Assembly: GCA_963772635.1 (NCBI GenBank)
Contig: CAVYYK010000016.1
Coordinates: forward strand, 124,001 to 188,000
DNA length: 64,000 nt
Source of the DNA: JAUXFS01 sp963772635
GTDB lineage: Bacteria; Pseudomonadota; Alphaproteobacteria; Rhodospirillales; Defluviicoccaceae
Direction of reading: 5' to 3'
The position numbers and the translations under genes are program-made. The notes beneath the pieces are model-generated. The model was not told the DNA's origin and made no database searches. It was given only the letters and a program-made list of their open reading frames with translations. Shown here in pieces: positions 19,462-28,831 of this stretch. How positions within the stretch are numbered: position 1 is the stretch's first letter; every line of letters begins with the position of its first letter.

Positions 19462-20800
19462 CACCGCATCCACCCCTTCGGTCACCGGTGTCCTCGACAA
19501 CAGGCGAGCTTCCGCGGCGGTTGTCTCCAGTCTCAAGCGCCGGTATGCGGCGGAGAAGCGTTTCCGCGCATACGGCATGATCGCGGTTGGCTTCGCCTTG
19601 ATTTTTCTGATCTTCCTGTTCGCGGACATCATCGGCAAGGGCCTGCCGGCTTTCACCCAGACGATGATCCGCCTCGATGTGACCCTGTATCCCCAGGACC
19701 TGAATCCGGAAGGGGTGACGGACCACGAGCAACTCCTCAAGGTGCTGTCCACCGCGAATTACCGCAACATCATCGTCCAGGCGATCACCGACCTCTTCCC
19801 CGATGTGACCTCTCGCTCCGACCGTCGCGCGCTGGTCGGCCTGGTGAGTCCCGGGGCGACTTTCGACATCCGGCGGCAGGTGATGGCGGCCGAGGAAGCG
19901 GGGCGGTCTCTGATCGGGCATCGGGTGCGGATTCTGGTTCATGCCTCCGACGATATCGATCAACTCGAAAAGGGCCATATCAGCGTCGACGTTGCCGAAG
20001 CGGAAAGGCGGGTTTCCGACCGGGAGATCGAATGGTTCCATCGGCTCAAGGAGCGCGGGCTGATCGAAACCACGTTCAACACGACGTTGTTCACGGCAGG
20101 CGACTCTCGATCCCCCGAACTGGCCGGACTTTGGGGTGCCGTGGTCGGTTCGTTCTGGACCATGCTGGTGACGCTGGCGCTGTCGTTTCCCCTTGCGGTG
20201 GGCGCGGCGGTCTACCTCGAGGAGTTCGCGCCGAAGAACAAATGGACACAGCTGATCGAGGTCAACATCAACAACCTCGCGGCGGTTCCCTCGATCGTCT
20301 TCGGGCTTCTCGGCTTGGCGGTCTTCCTCAACTTCTTCGGCCTGCCGCGCTCCGCCCCGCTGGTCGGGGGCATGGTTCTGGCGCTGATCACGTTGCCGAC
20401 CATCATCATCGCCAGCCGAGCGGCATTGAAGTCGGTGCCGCCGTCGATCCGGGAAGCGGCACTCGGGGTCGGTGCGTCGAAGGTGCAAACGGTGTTCCAC
20501 CACGTGCTGCCGTTGGCCATGCCGGGCATGCTCACCGGCACCATCATCGGCATGGCGCAAGCCCTCGGCGAAACCGCGCCCTTGCTGATGATCGGCATGG
20601 TCGCCTTCATCGTCGATATTCCGGGAGGGCCGTTGGATCCGGCCACGGTGATGCCGGTCCAGATCTTTCTCTGGTCGGACTTGCCCGAACGCGCGTTCGT
20701 GGAGAGGGCGTCGGCGGCCATTATGGTATTGCTCGGCTTTTTGATTGTGATGAATGCGCTGGCCGTATTGCTTCGCAAGCGGTTCGAGCGCAAATGGTAG
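19454..20800 (+). CDS. pstA: phosphate ABC transporter permease PstA with DUF3333 domain
   Basis: 448 residues. The N-terminal part (one membrane helix near 40-57 and a soluble domain to about 225) is the DUF3333 extension found in alphaproteobacterial PstA. The permease core follows (GLWGAVVGSFWTMLVTLALS onward), including the coupling loop REAALGVGASKVQTVFHHVLP that docks to PstB. Overlaps pstC, and pstB starts 11 bases after its stop. Confidence 0.93.
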   Translation: MSNTASTPSVTGVLDNRRASAAVVSSLKRRYAAEKRFRAYGMIAVGFALIFLIFLFADIIGKGLPAFTQTMIRLDVTLYPQDLNPEGVTDHEQLLKVLSTANYRNIIVQAITDLFPDVTSRSDRRALVGLVSPGATFDIRRQVMAAEEAGRSLIGHRVRILVHASDDIDQLEKGHISVDVAEAERRVSDREIEWFHRLKERGLIETTFNTTLFTAGDSRSPELAGLWGAVVGSFWTMLVTLALSFPLAVGAAVYLEEFAPKNKWTQLIEVNINNLAAVPSIVFGLLGLAVFLNFFGLPRSAPLVGGMVLALITLPTIIIASRAALKSVPPSIREAALGVGASKVQTVFHHVLPLAMPGMLTGTIIGMAQALGETAPLLMIGMVAFIVDIPGGPLDPATVMPVQIFLWSDLPERAFVERASAAIMVLLGFLIVMNALAVLLRKRFERKW

Positions 20801-20811
20801 GAGCGGGTTAG

Positions 20812-21646
20812 ATGCGAGCCTTGAAAGCCGAAGCGGTCATGAGCGAGGAACCGAAGTCGGCATCGACACCGGTGCCCGAGGCCGCGAACGTCCCGACGTT
20901 CGTGACCGAAGACGTTTGCGTTTTCTACGGGCAGAAGCAGGCCCTGACCAATGTCTCGCTTTCCATCAACAAGAACGAGGTCACGTCGCTAATCGGGCCG
21001 TCTGGGTGCGGCAAGTCGACTTATCTCCGCTGTCTGAATCGGATGAACGACACGATCGATATCTGTCGGGTCACCGGCAATATCCTGCTCGACGGTACCG
21101 ACGTCTACTCGAAGGACATCGACGTCGTTCATCTGCGCGCGCGCGTCGGCATGGTGTTCCAGAAACCGAACCCCTTTCCCAAGTCGATTTACGAAAACGT
21201 CGCGTACGGTCCTCGCGTCCACGGAATCGCCCGAGGCAAGGACGAGCTCGACGAAATCGTCCTCACCAGCTTGGAAAAGGCCGGGTTGCTGAAGGAAGTG
21301 AAGGATCGCCTCCAGGAACCCGGTACCGGCCTCTCCGGTGGACAGCAGCAACGGCTTTGCATCGCCCGCGCGGTCGCCGTGCAGCCGGAGGTGATCCTGA
21401 TGGACGAGCCCTGTTCCGCCCTCGACCCGATCGCCACCGCCAGAGATTGAAGAGCTGATCGACGAGTTGCGGGTCAACTACACCATCGTCATCGTCACCC
21501 ACTCCATGCAGCAGGCGGCGCGGGTGTCGCAGCGAACGGGCTTCTTTCACCTCGGCGAGCTGGTGGAATGCGGTGAAACCGAGCAGATCTTCACCAATCC
21601 ACAGGACGAGCGGACGCAGGGATACATCACCGGGCGGTTCGGTTGA
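20812..21646 (+). CDS. pstB: phosphate ABC transporter ATP-binding protein PstB (frameshifted)
   Basis: Walker A GPSGCGKST, Q-loop VFQKPNPFPKSIYENVAYG, signature LSGGQQQRLCIARA and Walker B VILMDEPCSALDPIAT are all intact. After DPIATA the frame hits a stop at 21448-21450; in the next frame the protein continues EELIDELRVNYTIVIVTHSM (H-loop) to GYITGRFG and TGA 21644-21646, exactly the expected end. One surplus base near 21443-21447 (GCCAGAGATT) restores it. Because the second half of the H-loop region would be lost in a truncated form, either this is a sequence error or uptake is impaired. ATG 20812 has an AGGAGCG site; ATG 20839 is an alternative. Confidence 0.88.
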
Positions 21647-21683
21647 TGCCGACGAACCAACCCCCGCCAATGGAGACTTCTCG

Positions 21684-22430
21684 ATGACCTCTAAGCATAT
21701 CGTCAAGTCGTTTGACGAACAACTGAACCGGCTCGAACATACGATCGCGGAAATGGGTGGGTTGGCGGAAACCCAGCTCACCGATGCGATCGCAGCCCTG
21801 ATGAAGCGAGACAGCGAAAAGGCGGCGGAGGTGGCGGCTGCCGATGCGCGGATCGACAACCTGGAATCGGAGGTCGATCAACTTGCACTCAGTCTTCTTG
21901 CGCTGCGCCAGCCGATGGCTGCCGATCTTCGAGTCGTCGTCTGCGCTTTGAAAACATCCGCGATCATCGAACGCATTGGCGACTACGCCAAGAACGTCGC
22001 CAAGCGCACGGCCGTCCTGGTGGAGTTTCCGCCGGTACCGTCGGCATTTCCCGTCGCCAGGCTGGGGCGGCTGGCGCAGGAAATGATCAAGGACGTTCTC
22101 GACGCCTATGTCTCTCGCGACGTGGAAAAAGCCGAAATGGTACGCGAACGCGACAAGGAACTGGACACGCTTTACACCAGCATATTTCGTGAGCTGCTGA
22201 CCTACATGATGGAGGACCCGCGCAACATCACGTCGTGTACGCACTTGCTGTTCGTTGCCAAGAACATCGAGCGCATCGGCGATCATACAACCAACATCGC
22301 GGAAAACGTGCACTTCCTCGTTCACGGCAAGAGGCCGTCCGAGGAACGGCAGAAAGACGATGCATCAAGCTTTGCGGTGGTCCGGCCGATGACCAAGGGA
22401 GATGAGGCAGGCAGGGAGCGGGCGTCGTGA
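21684..22430 (+). CDS. phoU: phosphate signalling protein PhoU
   Basis: 248 residues, two repeated PhoU helical bundles; metal-binding E/D-xxx-D motifs are visible as LRVVVCALKTSAIIERIGDYAKN in the first repeat and THLLFVAKNIERIGDHTTNIAE in the second. It links Pst transport to PhoR inhibition. TGGAGACT precedes ATG 21684. Its TGA overlaps the GTG of phoB (GTGA), so the two are translationally coupled. Confidence 0.94.
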   Translation: MTSKHIVKSFDEQLNRLEHTIAEMGGLAETQLTDAIAALMKRDSEKAAEVAAADARIDNLESEVDQLALSLLALRQPMAADLRVVVCALKTSAIIERIGDYAKNVAKRTAVLVEFPPVPSAFPVARLGRLAQEMIKDVLDAYVSRDVEKAEMVRERDKELDTLYTSIFRELLTYMMEDPRNITSCTHLLFVAKNIERIGDHTTNIAENVHFLVHGKRPSEERQKDDASSFAVVRPMTKGDEAGRERAS

Positions 22431-23125
22431 AGCCGCGGATACTCATCGTCGAGGACGAGGAAGCCCAGGCCGAGGTCTTGCGCTACAACTTCGACCGCGA
22501 GGGCTTCGATCCGGTGGTGGTGACCGACGGAGATGAAGCGCTTCTCGCCGTCGAGGAGCAACAACCGGACCTCGTGCTCCTCGACTGGATGTTGCCCGGT
22601 ACATCCGGCCTCAGCGTCTGTCAGAGCTTGCGCCGACGCTCCGCAACGCGGTCGCTGCCGATCATCATGCTCACCGCCCGTGTCGAGGAGGGGGATCGGA
22701 TCCGCGGCCTCGAGAGCGGCGCCGACGACTACGTGGTCAAACCCTACTCGCCGTCCGAACTGGTGGCCAGGGTTCGTGCCGTGCTCCGGCGCACCAGCCC
22801 GGCGCTGACCGAGGAGAAGCTCACCTTCGGCGACATCGTCATGGACCTTTCCACTCACCGGGTCACCCGTGGCGGAAAGCCGATCCACCTCGGCCCCACC
22901 GAGTTTCGTCTGTTGCGTCTGCTCTTGGAACGGCCCGACCGGGTGTACAGCCGCGAGCAACTGCTCGACAAGGTGTGGGGACGGGATATCCATGTCGAGG
23001 TGCGCACCGTCGACGTCCACATCCGCCGCCTGCGCAAGGCCCTGGGCGAGCACGGCGACGGCGATGTCATCCGTACGGTGCGCGGCGCCGGATACGCCCT
23101 CGACGCCTACGCCCACGCCGAGTGA
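22427..23125 (+). CDS. phoB: phosphate regulon response regulator PhoB
   Basis: 232 residues. Receiver domain: acidic pair in IVEDEEAQ, phospho-acceptor Asp in LVLLDWMLPG, Thr in MLTARV, Lys in VVKPYSP. DNA-binding winged helix: GPTEFRLLRLLLERPDRVYS and DVHIRRLRKAL then RTVRGAGYAL. It should bind the PHO box upstream of pstS. GTG start overlaps the phoU stop. Last gene of the pst-phoU-phoB operon; the 238 bases that follow hold no gene. Confidence 0.95.
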   Translation: MKPRILIVEDEEAQAEVLRYNFDREGFDPVVVTDGDEALLAVEEQQPDLVLLDWMLPGTSGLSVCQSLRRRSATRSLPIIMLTARVEEGDRIRGLESGADDYVVKPYSPSELVARVRAVLRRTSPALTEEKLTFGDIVMDLSTHRVTRGGKPIHLGPTEFRLLRLLLERPDRVYSREQLLDKVWGRDIHVEVRTVDVHIRRLRKALGEHGDGDVIRTVRGAGYALDAYAHAE

Positions 23126-23363
23126 GCCTTCGCTTGCAGGGCGGCCGTTTCGGTTCGTCGGCGGTTGTTGGATTTGCGGTCGCTTTCCGGATTGGACGGT
23201 GAAAGCACTTGCCGCGCGCGAGACCGATCGCGTAGCTTTCGTCGTGCGTCGGGAACCCCAACTCCAATGCCGATAGCGTCCACCGCCGGTCCGTGACCCG
23301 GCAAACCAAACGGCAACGGGAACCCTGACAGGGAACAAATAAGGATCAGGGAGGGCACCAACG

Positions 23364-25268
23364 ATGCCGGCCACGAGCACCTCGGACACGCGCCAGGTTG
23401 GCCTTCTCGCGGTGTCGTTCCTAGCGTTTCTCGTCGGTTCCGTCACCGGCGCCGGCGCGATCCTCTTTCGGGCGCTGATCGCATTCATTCACAATTTGTT
23501 TTTCAACGCCCAACTGTCCCTGGACTATGATGCCAACGTCCTGGAAACGCTGGGGCCGTGGGGGCCGTTCATCATTCTGGCCCCGATCATCGGCGGCATG
23601 GGTGTGATTTTCCTGGTCCGGAACTTCGCTCCGGAGGCGAAGGGGCACGGCGTGCCGGAGGTGATGTACGCGATCTACTACCGCGAAGGACGGATCCGGC
23701 CGGTGGTCGCGCTGGTCAAGTCGCTGGCCTCGGCGCTGTCGATCGGCAGCGGCGCCGCCGTCGGGCGCGAAGGCCCGATCATTCAAATCGGCTCGTCGTT
23801 CGGCTCGACCCTCGGCCAGTTGACCCGGGTCGCCGTGTGGCAGAGAAACACGTTGATCGCCGCCGGCGCCGGCGCCGGTATCGCCGCGACCTTCAACACG
23901 CCGCTCGGCGGCGTGTTGTTCGCCGTCGAGTTGATGTTGCCGGAGGTCAGTCCGCGCACCTTCTTGCCGGTGGTTATCGCCACCGGCACCGCCGCTTACA
24001 TCGGCCGTCTCGCCTTCGGGCTGCAGCCGGCGTTTCTGCTGCCGACCGAGCTGATCTCGCCGGGGCTGGAGCCGCAACACGCCGAGGTCCTGATTCTTGC
24101 CGTGCTCCTCGGCATTCTCTGTGGCCTGGCCTCCTGGACGTTTATTCGCGTGCTGGCCGCCATGGAGGATATCTTCGAGAAGGTTCCGCTCAACGACTAC
24201 CTGCGCCACGCCATCGGCATGGCCATCGTCGGATCGATGATGTACCTGCTCGCCCGTGGCTTCGGGCACTACTTCATCGAAGGGGTCGGCTACGGCACCA
24301 TTCAGGCGATTCTGCTCGGAAACATGACGTCGCTGTCCCTGATGACGTTGCTGTGCGTGCTCAAGCTGCTTGCGACCACCGTCAGCCTGGGTTCCGGGGC
24401 CTCCGGCGGCATTTTTTCGCCGGCGCTGTTCATCGGCGCGACGATCGGCGGCGCCTTCGGCGCCGCGGTCGAACAGTTCTGGCCGCTGCCCGACTTCGGC
24501 ATCGCCGCGTTCGCGATGATCGGCATGGCCGGAGTGGTCGGCGGTGCGACCGGCGCGGCGATGACCGCGATCGTGATGATCTTCGAGATGACCGCCGATT
24601 ACAGCATCATGATCCCGATGATCATCGCCGTCGGCGTCTCCACCGGGCTCAGACGGTTCCTTTCCGAGGAGAACATCTACACCATCAAACTGGCGCGCCG
24701 CGGACAGAACATTCCCAAGGAACGCCACTCGCACATGTACCGGATCCTCCACGCCCGCCAGGTGATGGACACCCGAATCGCCATCCTTCCGGACCACGTG
24801 CCGCTGGAGAAGGCGGCGCAGGTGGTCCCCGAAGGCGAGGACAGGACATACGTGATCGTCAGCCACGAAGGGCACATTACCGGGGTGGTGCCACTGGGAA
24901 TGCTGGCGCGGCCGCCGCAGGACCTGGGGGATCTGGTCGTCCTTGAAGACGTGGCCATCCACGACTTCGTGCTCGCCCGCGAAGACGACATTCTCAACGA
25001 TGTCCTGAAACGGCTGGGGCGCCGTCCGCGTGCATTTGCCCTGGTCGTCCGCGGGACCGGAATCCCCCGCGCCGGCGATGTCGTCGGGGTGATCGGCGCC
25101 GAGCAGATCGGCAAGTCGATTCTCGCCTACATGCAGGATAGACGGATAGAAAGCCGGGCCCGGCCCCGTGGTGGCGAGCCTCGGCAATCGACCTGCTCGC
25201 CACTTCGGAGGGCGAATCGACCCTCGGGGAGCAAGCCCCCACGGATGTTGGCGTTGTCCAGGCCGTGA
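23364..25268 (+). CDS. CLC-family chloride channel/transporter with C-terminal CBS region
   Basis: 634 residues. The three CLC selectivity motifs are present: GHGVPEV (94-98 GxGxP), GREGP (134-138) with gating Glu136, and GSGASGGIFSP later. About ten or more membrane helices precede a cytosolic pair of CBS-like domains (from about 450, with DTRIAILPDHVPLEKAAQVV). At the internal proton-glutamate position (E203 in E. coli ClcA) the sequence reads FAVEL, that is Leu190, while E202 is kept as Glu189. This suggests a channel-like or non-proton-coupled member. The last 40 residues are low-complexity and rich in Arg and Pro. Strong GGAGGG ribosome site. Confidence 0.88.
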   Translation: MPATSTSDTRQVGLLAVSFLAFLVGSVTGAGAILFRALIAFIHNLFFNAQLSLDYDANVLETLGPWGPFIILAPIIGGMGVIFLVRNFAPEAKGHGVPEVMYAIYYREGRIRPVVALVKSLASALSIGSGAAVGREGPIIQIGSSFGSTLGQLTRVAVWQRNTLIAAGAGAGIAATFNTPLGGVLFAVELMLPEVSPRTFLPVVIATGTAAYIGRLAFGLQPAFLLPTELISPGLEPQHAEVLILAVLLGILCGLASWTFIRVLAAMEDIFEKVPLNDYLRHAIGMAIVGSMMYLLARGFGHYFIEGVGYGTIQAILLGNMTSLSLMTLLCVLKLLATTVSLGSGASGGIFSPALFIGATIGGAFGAAVEQFWPLPDFGIAAFAMIGMAGVVGGATGAAMTAIVMIFEMTADYSIMIPMIIAVGVSTGLRRFLSEENIYTIKLARRGQNIPKERHSHMYRILHARQVMDTRIAILPDHVPLEKAAQVVPEGEDRTYVIVSHEGHITGVVPLGMLARPPQDLGDLVVLEDVAIHDFVLAREDDILNDVLKRLGRRPRAFALVVRGTGIPRAGDVVGVIGAEQIGKSILAYMQDRRIESRARPRGGEPRQSTCSPLRRANRPSGSKPPRMLALSRP

Positions 25269-25353
25269 TCGCTAAGTCGTTGCGGGGGAGCGGATATGCA
25301 GGCGGCAATTTTTCCGGGCCGCCGACGATCCGCGAGCATGCTATATAGAAACG

Positions 25354-27609
25354 ATGCCCGATCCCTTCGACTTCGACGATGCACCCCCTCCGCCGCAGCC
25401 TGAGCCGCCGGCTCGCCTGCCCGATCTCGACGCCCTCAACGAGACCCAGCGCCAGGCCGTCGAGGCGATCGACGGGCCGGTGCTGGTGCTCGCCGGGGCG
25501 GGGACCGGCAAGACACGGGTGCTGACCACCCGGCTCGCCCAGATCCTGGCGACGGGGAAGGCGAGGCCCTGGCAGGTCCTGGCGGTGACCTTCACCAACA
25601 AGGCGGCACGGGAAATGCGCGAGCGGGTGGCGACCCTGCTCGGCTGTCCGGTCGAGCGGTGGTGGGTCGGGACCTTTCATGCCGTCGGCGCGCGGATCCT
25701 GCGCGCCCATGCCGAAGCGGTCGGGTTGAAGCCGAACTTCACCATTCTCGACAGCGACGATCAGGTGCGTCTGATCAAGCAGCTCCTGCAGGCCCGCGGC
25801 ATCGACGCGAAAAAAACGCCGCCCCGGGTTGTCCAGAGCATCATCCAGCGCTGGAAGGATCGGGGCCTGACCCCCGAGCGGATCTCGGAGGCCGAGGGCG
25901 CCGATGCCGCCGACGGGCATGCGGTGGCGCTCTACGGCGAATACCAGGAGCGCCTGAGGGCGCTGAACGCCGCCGATTTCGGCGATCTCTTGCTGCACTG
26001 CCTGACGGTGTTCCAGAGCGACCCCGAGGTTCTCGGCAAGTACCAGAACCAGTTCCGATACATCCTGGTGGACGAGTATCAGGACACCAACGTCGCCCAG
26101 TATCTGTGGCTCAGGGCGCTCGCCCAGGCCCATCACAACATCTGCTGCGTCGGCGACGACGATCAGTCGATCTATTCCTGGCGCGGCGCCGAGGTCGGCA
26201 ATATTCTCAGGTTCGAGCAGGATTTCCCGGGCGCCCGGGTGGTCCGGCTGGAGTGCAACTACCGCTCGACGCCCCACATCCTCGCCGCCGCCTCGGGGCT
26301 GATCGCCCGCAACGAGAGCCGGTTGGGCAAGACCCTGTGGACCCATCTCAACGAAGGCGAGAAGGTCGCGGTGCGCGGCGTCTGGGACGGGGTGGAGGAG
26401 GCTCGCGTCCTCTGCGAAGAGGTCGAGGTGCTCCACGGCAAGGGCCATTCGCTCAACGAAATGGCGGTGCTGGTGCGCGCCGGTTTTCAGACCCGTGAGT
26501 TCGAGGAACGGCTGATCACGCTGGCCATCCCCTACAAGGTCATCGGCGGCGCGCGGTTTTACGAACGTCAGGAAATCCGCGACGCCATCGCCTATCTGCG
26601 TGTCGTCGTCCAACCCGACGACGATATCGCCTTCGAGCGGATCGTCAACGTGCCCAAGCGCGGTCTCGGCGCCGCCAGTCTGCGCAACCTGCACCTGCTC
26701 GCCCGGGCGGAAGGCCAGTCCCTGGTCGCGGCGGCGGAGAGGCTGGTCGAAACCGACGAGCTCAAACCGCAGGCGCGGCGGACGCTGGGCGGGCTGCTCG
26801 GCCAATTCCGCCATTGGCGCGAGCCTGCTTGCGGTCACCCCCCACCCGGACGTGGCGCGGACGATCCTCGACGAATCCGGCTACACCGGAGATGTGGCAG
26901 CGGGACAAGAGCCCGGAAGCCGCCGGTCGCCTGGAAAACCTCAAGGAGCTGGTGCGGGCGCTGGGCGAGTTCGAGAGCCTGGGCGGCTTTCTCGAGCACG
27001 TCAGCCTGGTGATGGACAACGACGAGGCGGTCACCGACGACAAGATCACCCTGATGACGTTGCACGGCGCCAAGGGGCTGGAGTTCGACACCGTGTTCCT
27101 GCCCGGTTGGGAGGAGGGTCTGTTCCCCCATCAACGGGCGCTGGACGAAGGCGGCAACGCCGGCCTCGAGGAGGAACGGCGCCTCGCCTACGTCGGACTG
27201 ACCCGGGCGCGCAAGCGTGCGTTCATTTTCTATACCGCCAATCGTCAGGTTTACGGGTACTGGCAATCCGTTCTTCCTTCCCGGTTCATCAAGGAACTGC
27301 CCGAGGACAACGTGGAGAGGGAAGCGCCGCTGGGTCTGAACGGGACCCGGGGCGGCCGTAGCTTCGAGGCCGTTCGCGGGCTCTCAGCGGCAGTCCCACG
27401 CCCGGCGTCCCGCCCCGCTGATCGACGCCGTGTCCTACCAGGTCACACCCCGTGACGGTGCGGACCAAGCCTTCGAGACCGGCCAGCGGGTTTTCCACCA
27501 GAAGTTCGGCTACGGCCGCGTCGTCGCCGTCGACGGCGACAAGCTGGATATCCAGTTCGAGAAGGCCGGCGCCAAGAAGGTCATCCAGAGCTTCGTCGAA
27601 GCGGTGTGA
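25354..27609 (+). CDS. uvrD: UvrD/PcrA-type DNA helicase (three frame shifts)
   Basis: About 750 residues when restored. Motifs in order: Walker A LAGAGTGKTRVL, Ia VTFTNKAAREM, II ILVDEYQDTN, III CVGDDDQSIYSWRGA, IV LECNYRST; then, after two frame changes, VTPHPDVARTILDESGY, LENLKELVRAL, V LMTLHGAKGLEFDTVFLPGW, VI RRLAYVGLTRARK; after a third change the tail FGYGRVVAVDGDKLDIQFEKAG, a Tudor-like PcrA ending that binds RNA polymerase. Shifts lie near 26820, 26888 and 27380; each is explained by one surplus G. It unwinds DNA in repair and at stalled transcription. ATG 27609 of prmA overlaps its stop. Confidence 0.88.
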
Positions 27610-28477
27610 TGGCCGACGGCGTCTGGCGGGTCTCGATCGACGTCGCGGCCATCGCCGCACCGGCGTTCGCGACGGCGCTGGAACCGTTCTGTGAAACCGT
27701 CTCGATGTTCGGGGAAGAGGAAGAGGGGGCGTGGCGCGTCGAGGGATTGTCCCGGAGCGAACCCGATCGATGCCGCGCTCGGGATCGCCCTCGCCCTCGC
27801 CGCCGCCTGTCACGGCGCCCGACCTCCCGAAGCGCGGATCGAACACCTGGCTTCGCGCAACTGGCTGGCGGCAAACCTGGCTCAGTTCCCGTCCTTCGGA
27901 ATCGGGCGGTTCTTTGTCTACGGATCGCACATCACCGAGCGGGTGCCGATCGGCCGGATCGGTCTGCTCGTCGATGCCGGGACCGCCTTCGGATCCGGCC
28001 GCCATGCCTCCACCGCCGGCTGCTTGACCGCGCTCGACGATCTGTCGCGCCGGCGGTTCCGGCGGCCGTTGGACATGGGCTGCGGTTCGGGGATTCTCGC
28101 CATCGCCATCGCCAAGCTGTGGCGGGCGCCCGTCCTCGCCGCCGACGCCGATGGCGAGGCCGTCGCGGTGACCCGGCAAAACGCCCGGCTGAACGGGGTC
28201 GGCGATCGGGTCCGGGCGATCCGCGCCGACGGGTACCATGCCCCGGGCATCCGCGCCGCCCGGCCGTTCGACCTGATCGTCTGCAACATCCTGGCGCGGC
28301 CGATCAAGCGGATGGCCGCGGGGCTGGCCCGCGGGCTCCAGCCGGGTGGCGTCGCCGTGCTGTCGGGCTTCCTCGAGCGGGACGCCGGCGGCGTGTTGTT
28401 CGCCCACCGCGCCTCGGGTCTGCGGCTTCGCGGCGGATCACCATCGACGGTTGGCAAACTTGGTGCTGACCCGGTGA
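27609..28477 (+). CDS. prmA: ribosomal protein L11 methyltransferase PrmA (three frame shifts)
   Basis: N-terminal part WRVSIDVAAIAAPAFATAL then WRVEGLS is in the first frame; from NPIDAALGIALALAAA it is in the next frame and continues with FVYGSHI, DAGTAFGSGRHAST (family signature), PLDMGCGSGILAIAIAKL (SAM motif I), NARLNGV, DLIVCNILARPIK (motif IV) and LSGFLERDA. The tail RRITIDGWQT and LVLTR lies in two further frames, ending TGA 28475-28477. Shifts near 27755 (one extra base), 28430 and 28459 (one base missing each). PrmA trimethylates L11. Overlaps uvrD by one base. Confidence 0.82.
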
Positions 28478-28485
28478 GATCGGTC

Positions 28486-28517
28486 ATTCCGCGAAAATTT
28501 CCGGTTCATCGCGGAAT
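28486..28517 (+). terminator. hairpin after prmA
   Basis: ATTCCGCGA (28486-28494) pairs perfectly with TCGCGGAAT (28509-28517), loop of 14 bases, followed by TTGGGG. Position, eight bases after the restored prmA stop, supports a terminator. Confidence 0.5.
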
Positions 28518-28534
28518 TTGGGGAGGGCCGAGAT

Positions 28535-28628
28535 CGTCATCGCGAGCGAAGCGCGGCGATCCAGGGATGCCGGTCATGCGGCCCGATCTCGACCAGCGCT
28601 GGATCGCCGCGCTTCGCTCGCGATGACG
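28535..28628. repeat. REP-like intergenic palindrome with 30-bp perfect arms
   Basis: The left arm (28535-28564, beginning CGTCATCGCGAGCGAAGC) is the exact reverse complement of the right arm (28599-28628), with a 34-base spacer. The CGCGAGCGAAGC core is a pattern common in dispersed intergenic repeats of alphaproteobacteria. Transcribed, it would form a very stable stem. The remainder of the 28478-28831 gap holds the prmA hairpin and presumably the pgi promoter. Confidence 0.85.
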
Positions 28629-28831
28629 TCGGTGGGGCCTCGACCCTCTCCACCGCGGGCGGATTACACCGGAAAGGGAGCTTCCGGCACTTTTCGCGCG
28701 CCCCGTTTTTCCGCGATAACCAAATTTTTCCGCGGCGGTGGTGCCGGCGAGGTGGCCGCCCTCCGCCGGGTTTGCTAATCTCCGCCCGCCCGTCACACAA
28801 AACCATTGGCAGGGGAACCGGAGGAGGAGAG

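Noticed and set aside
21440..21450. Programmed frameshifting in pstB
   Set aside because: No slippery heptamer is present, the shift adds one surplus base, and many unrelated genes in the window show the same kind of break.
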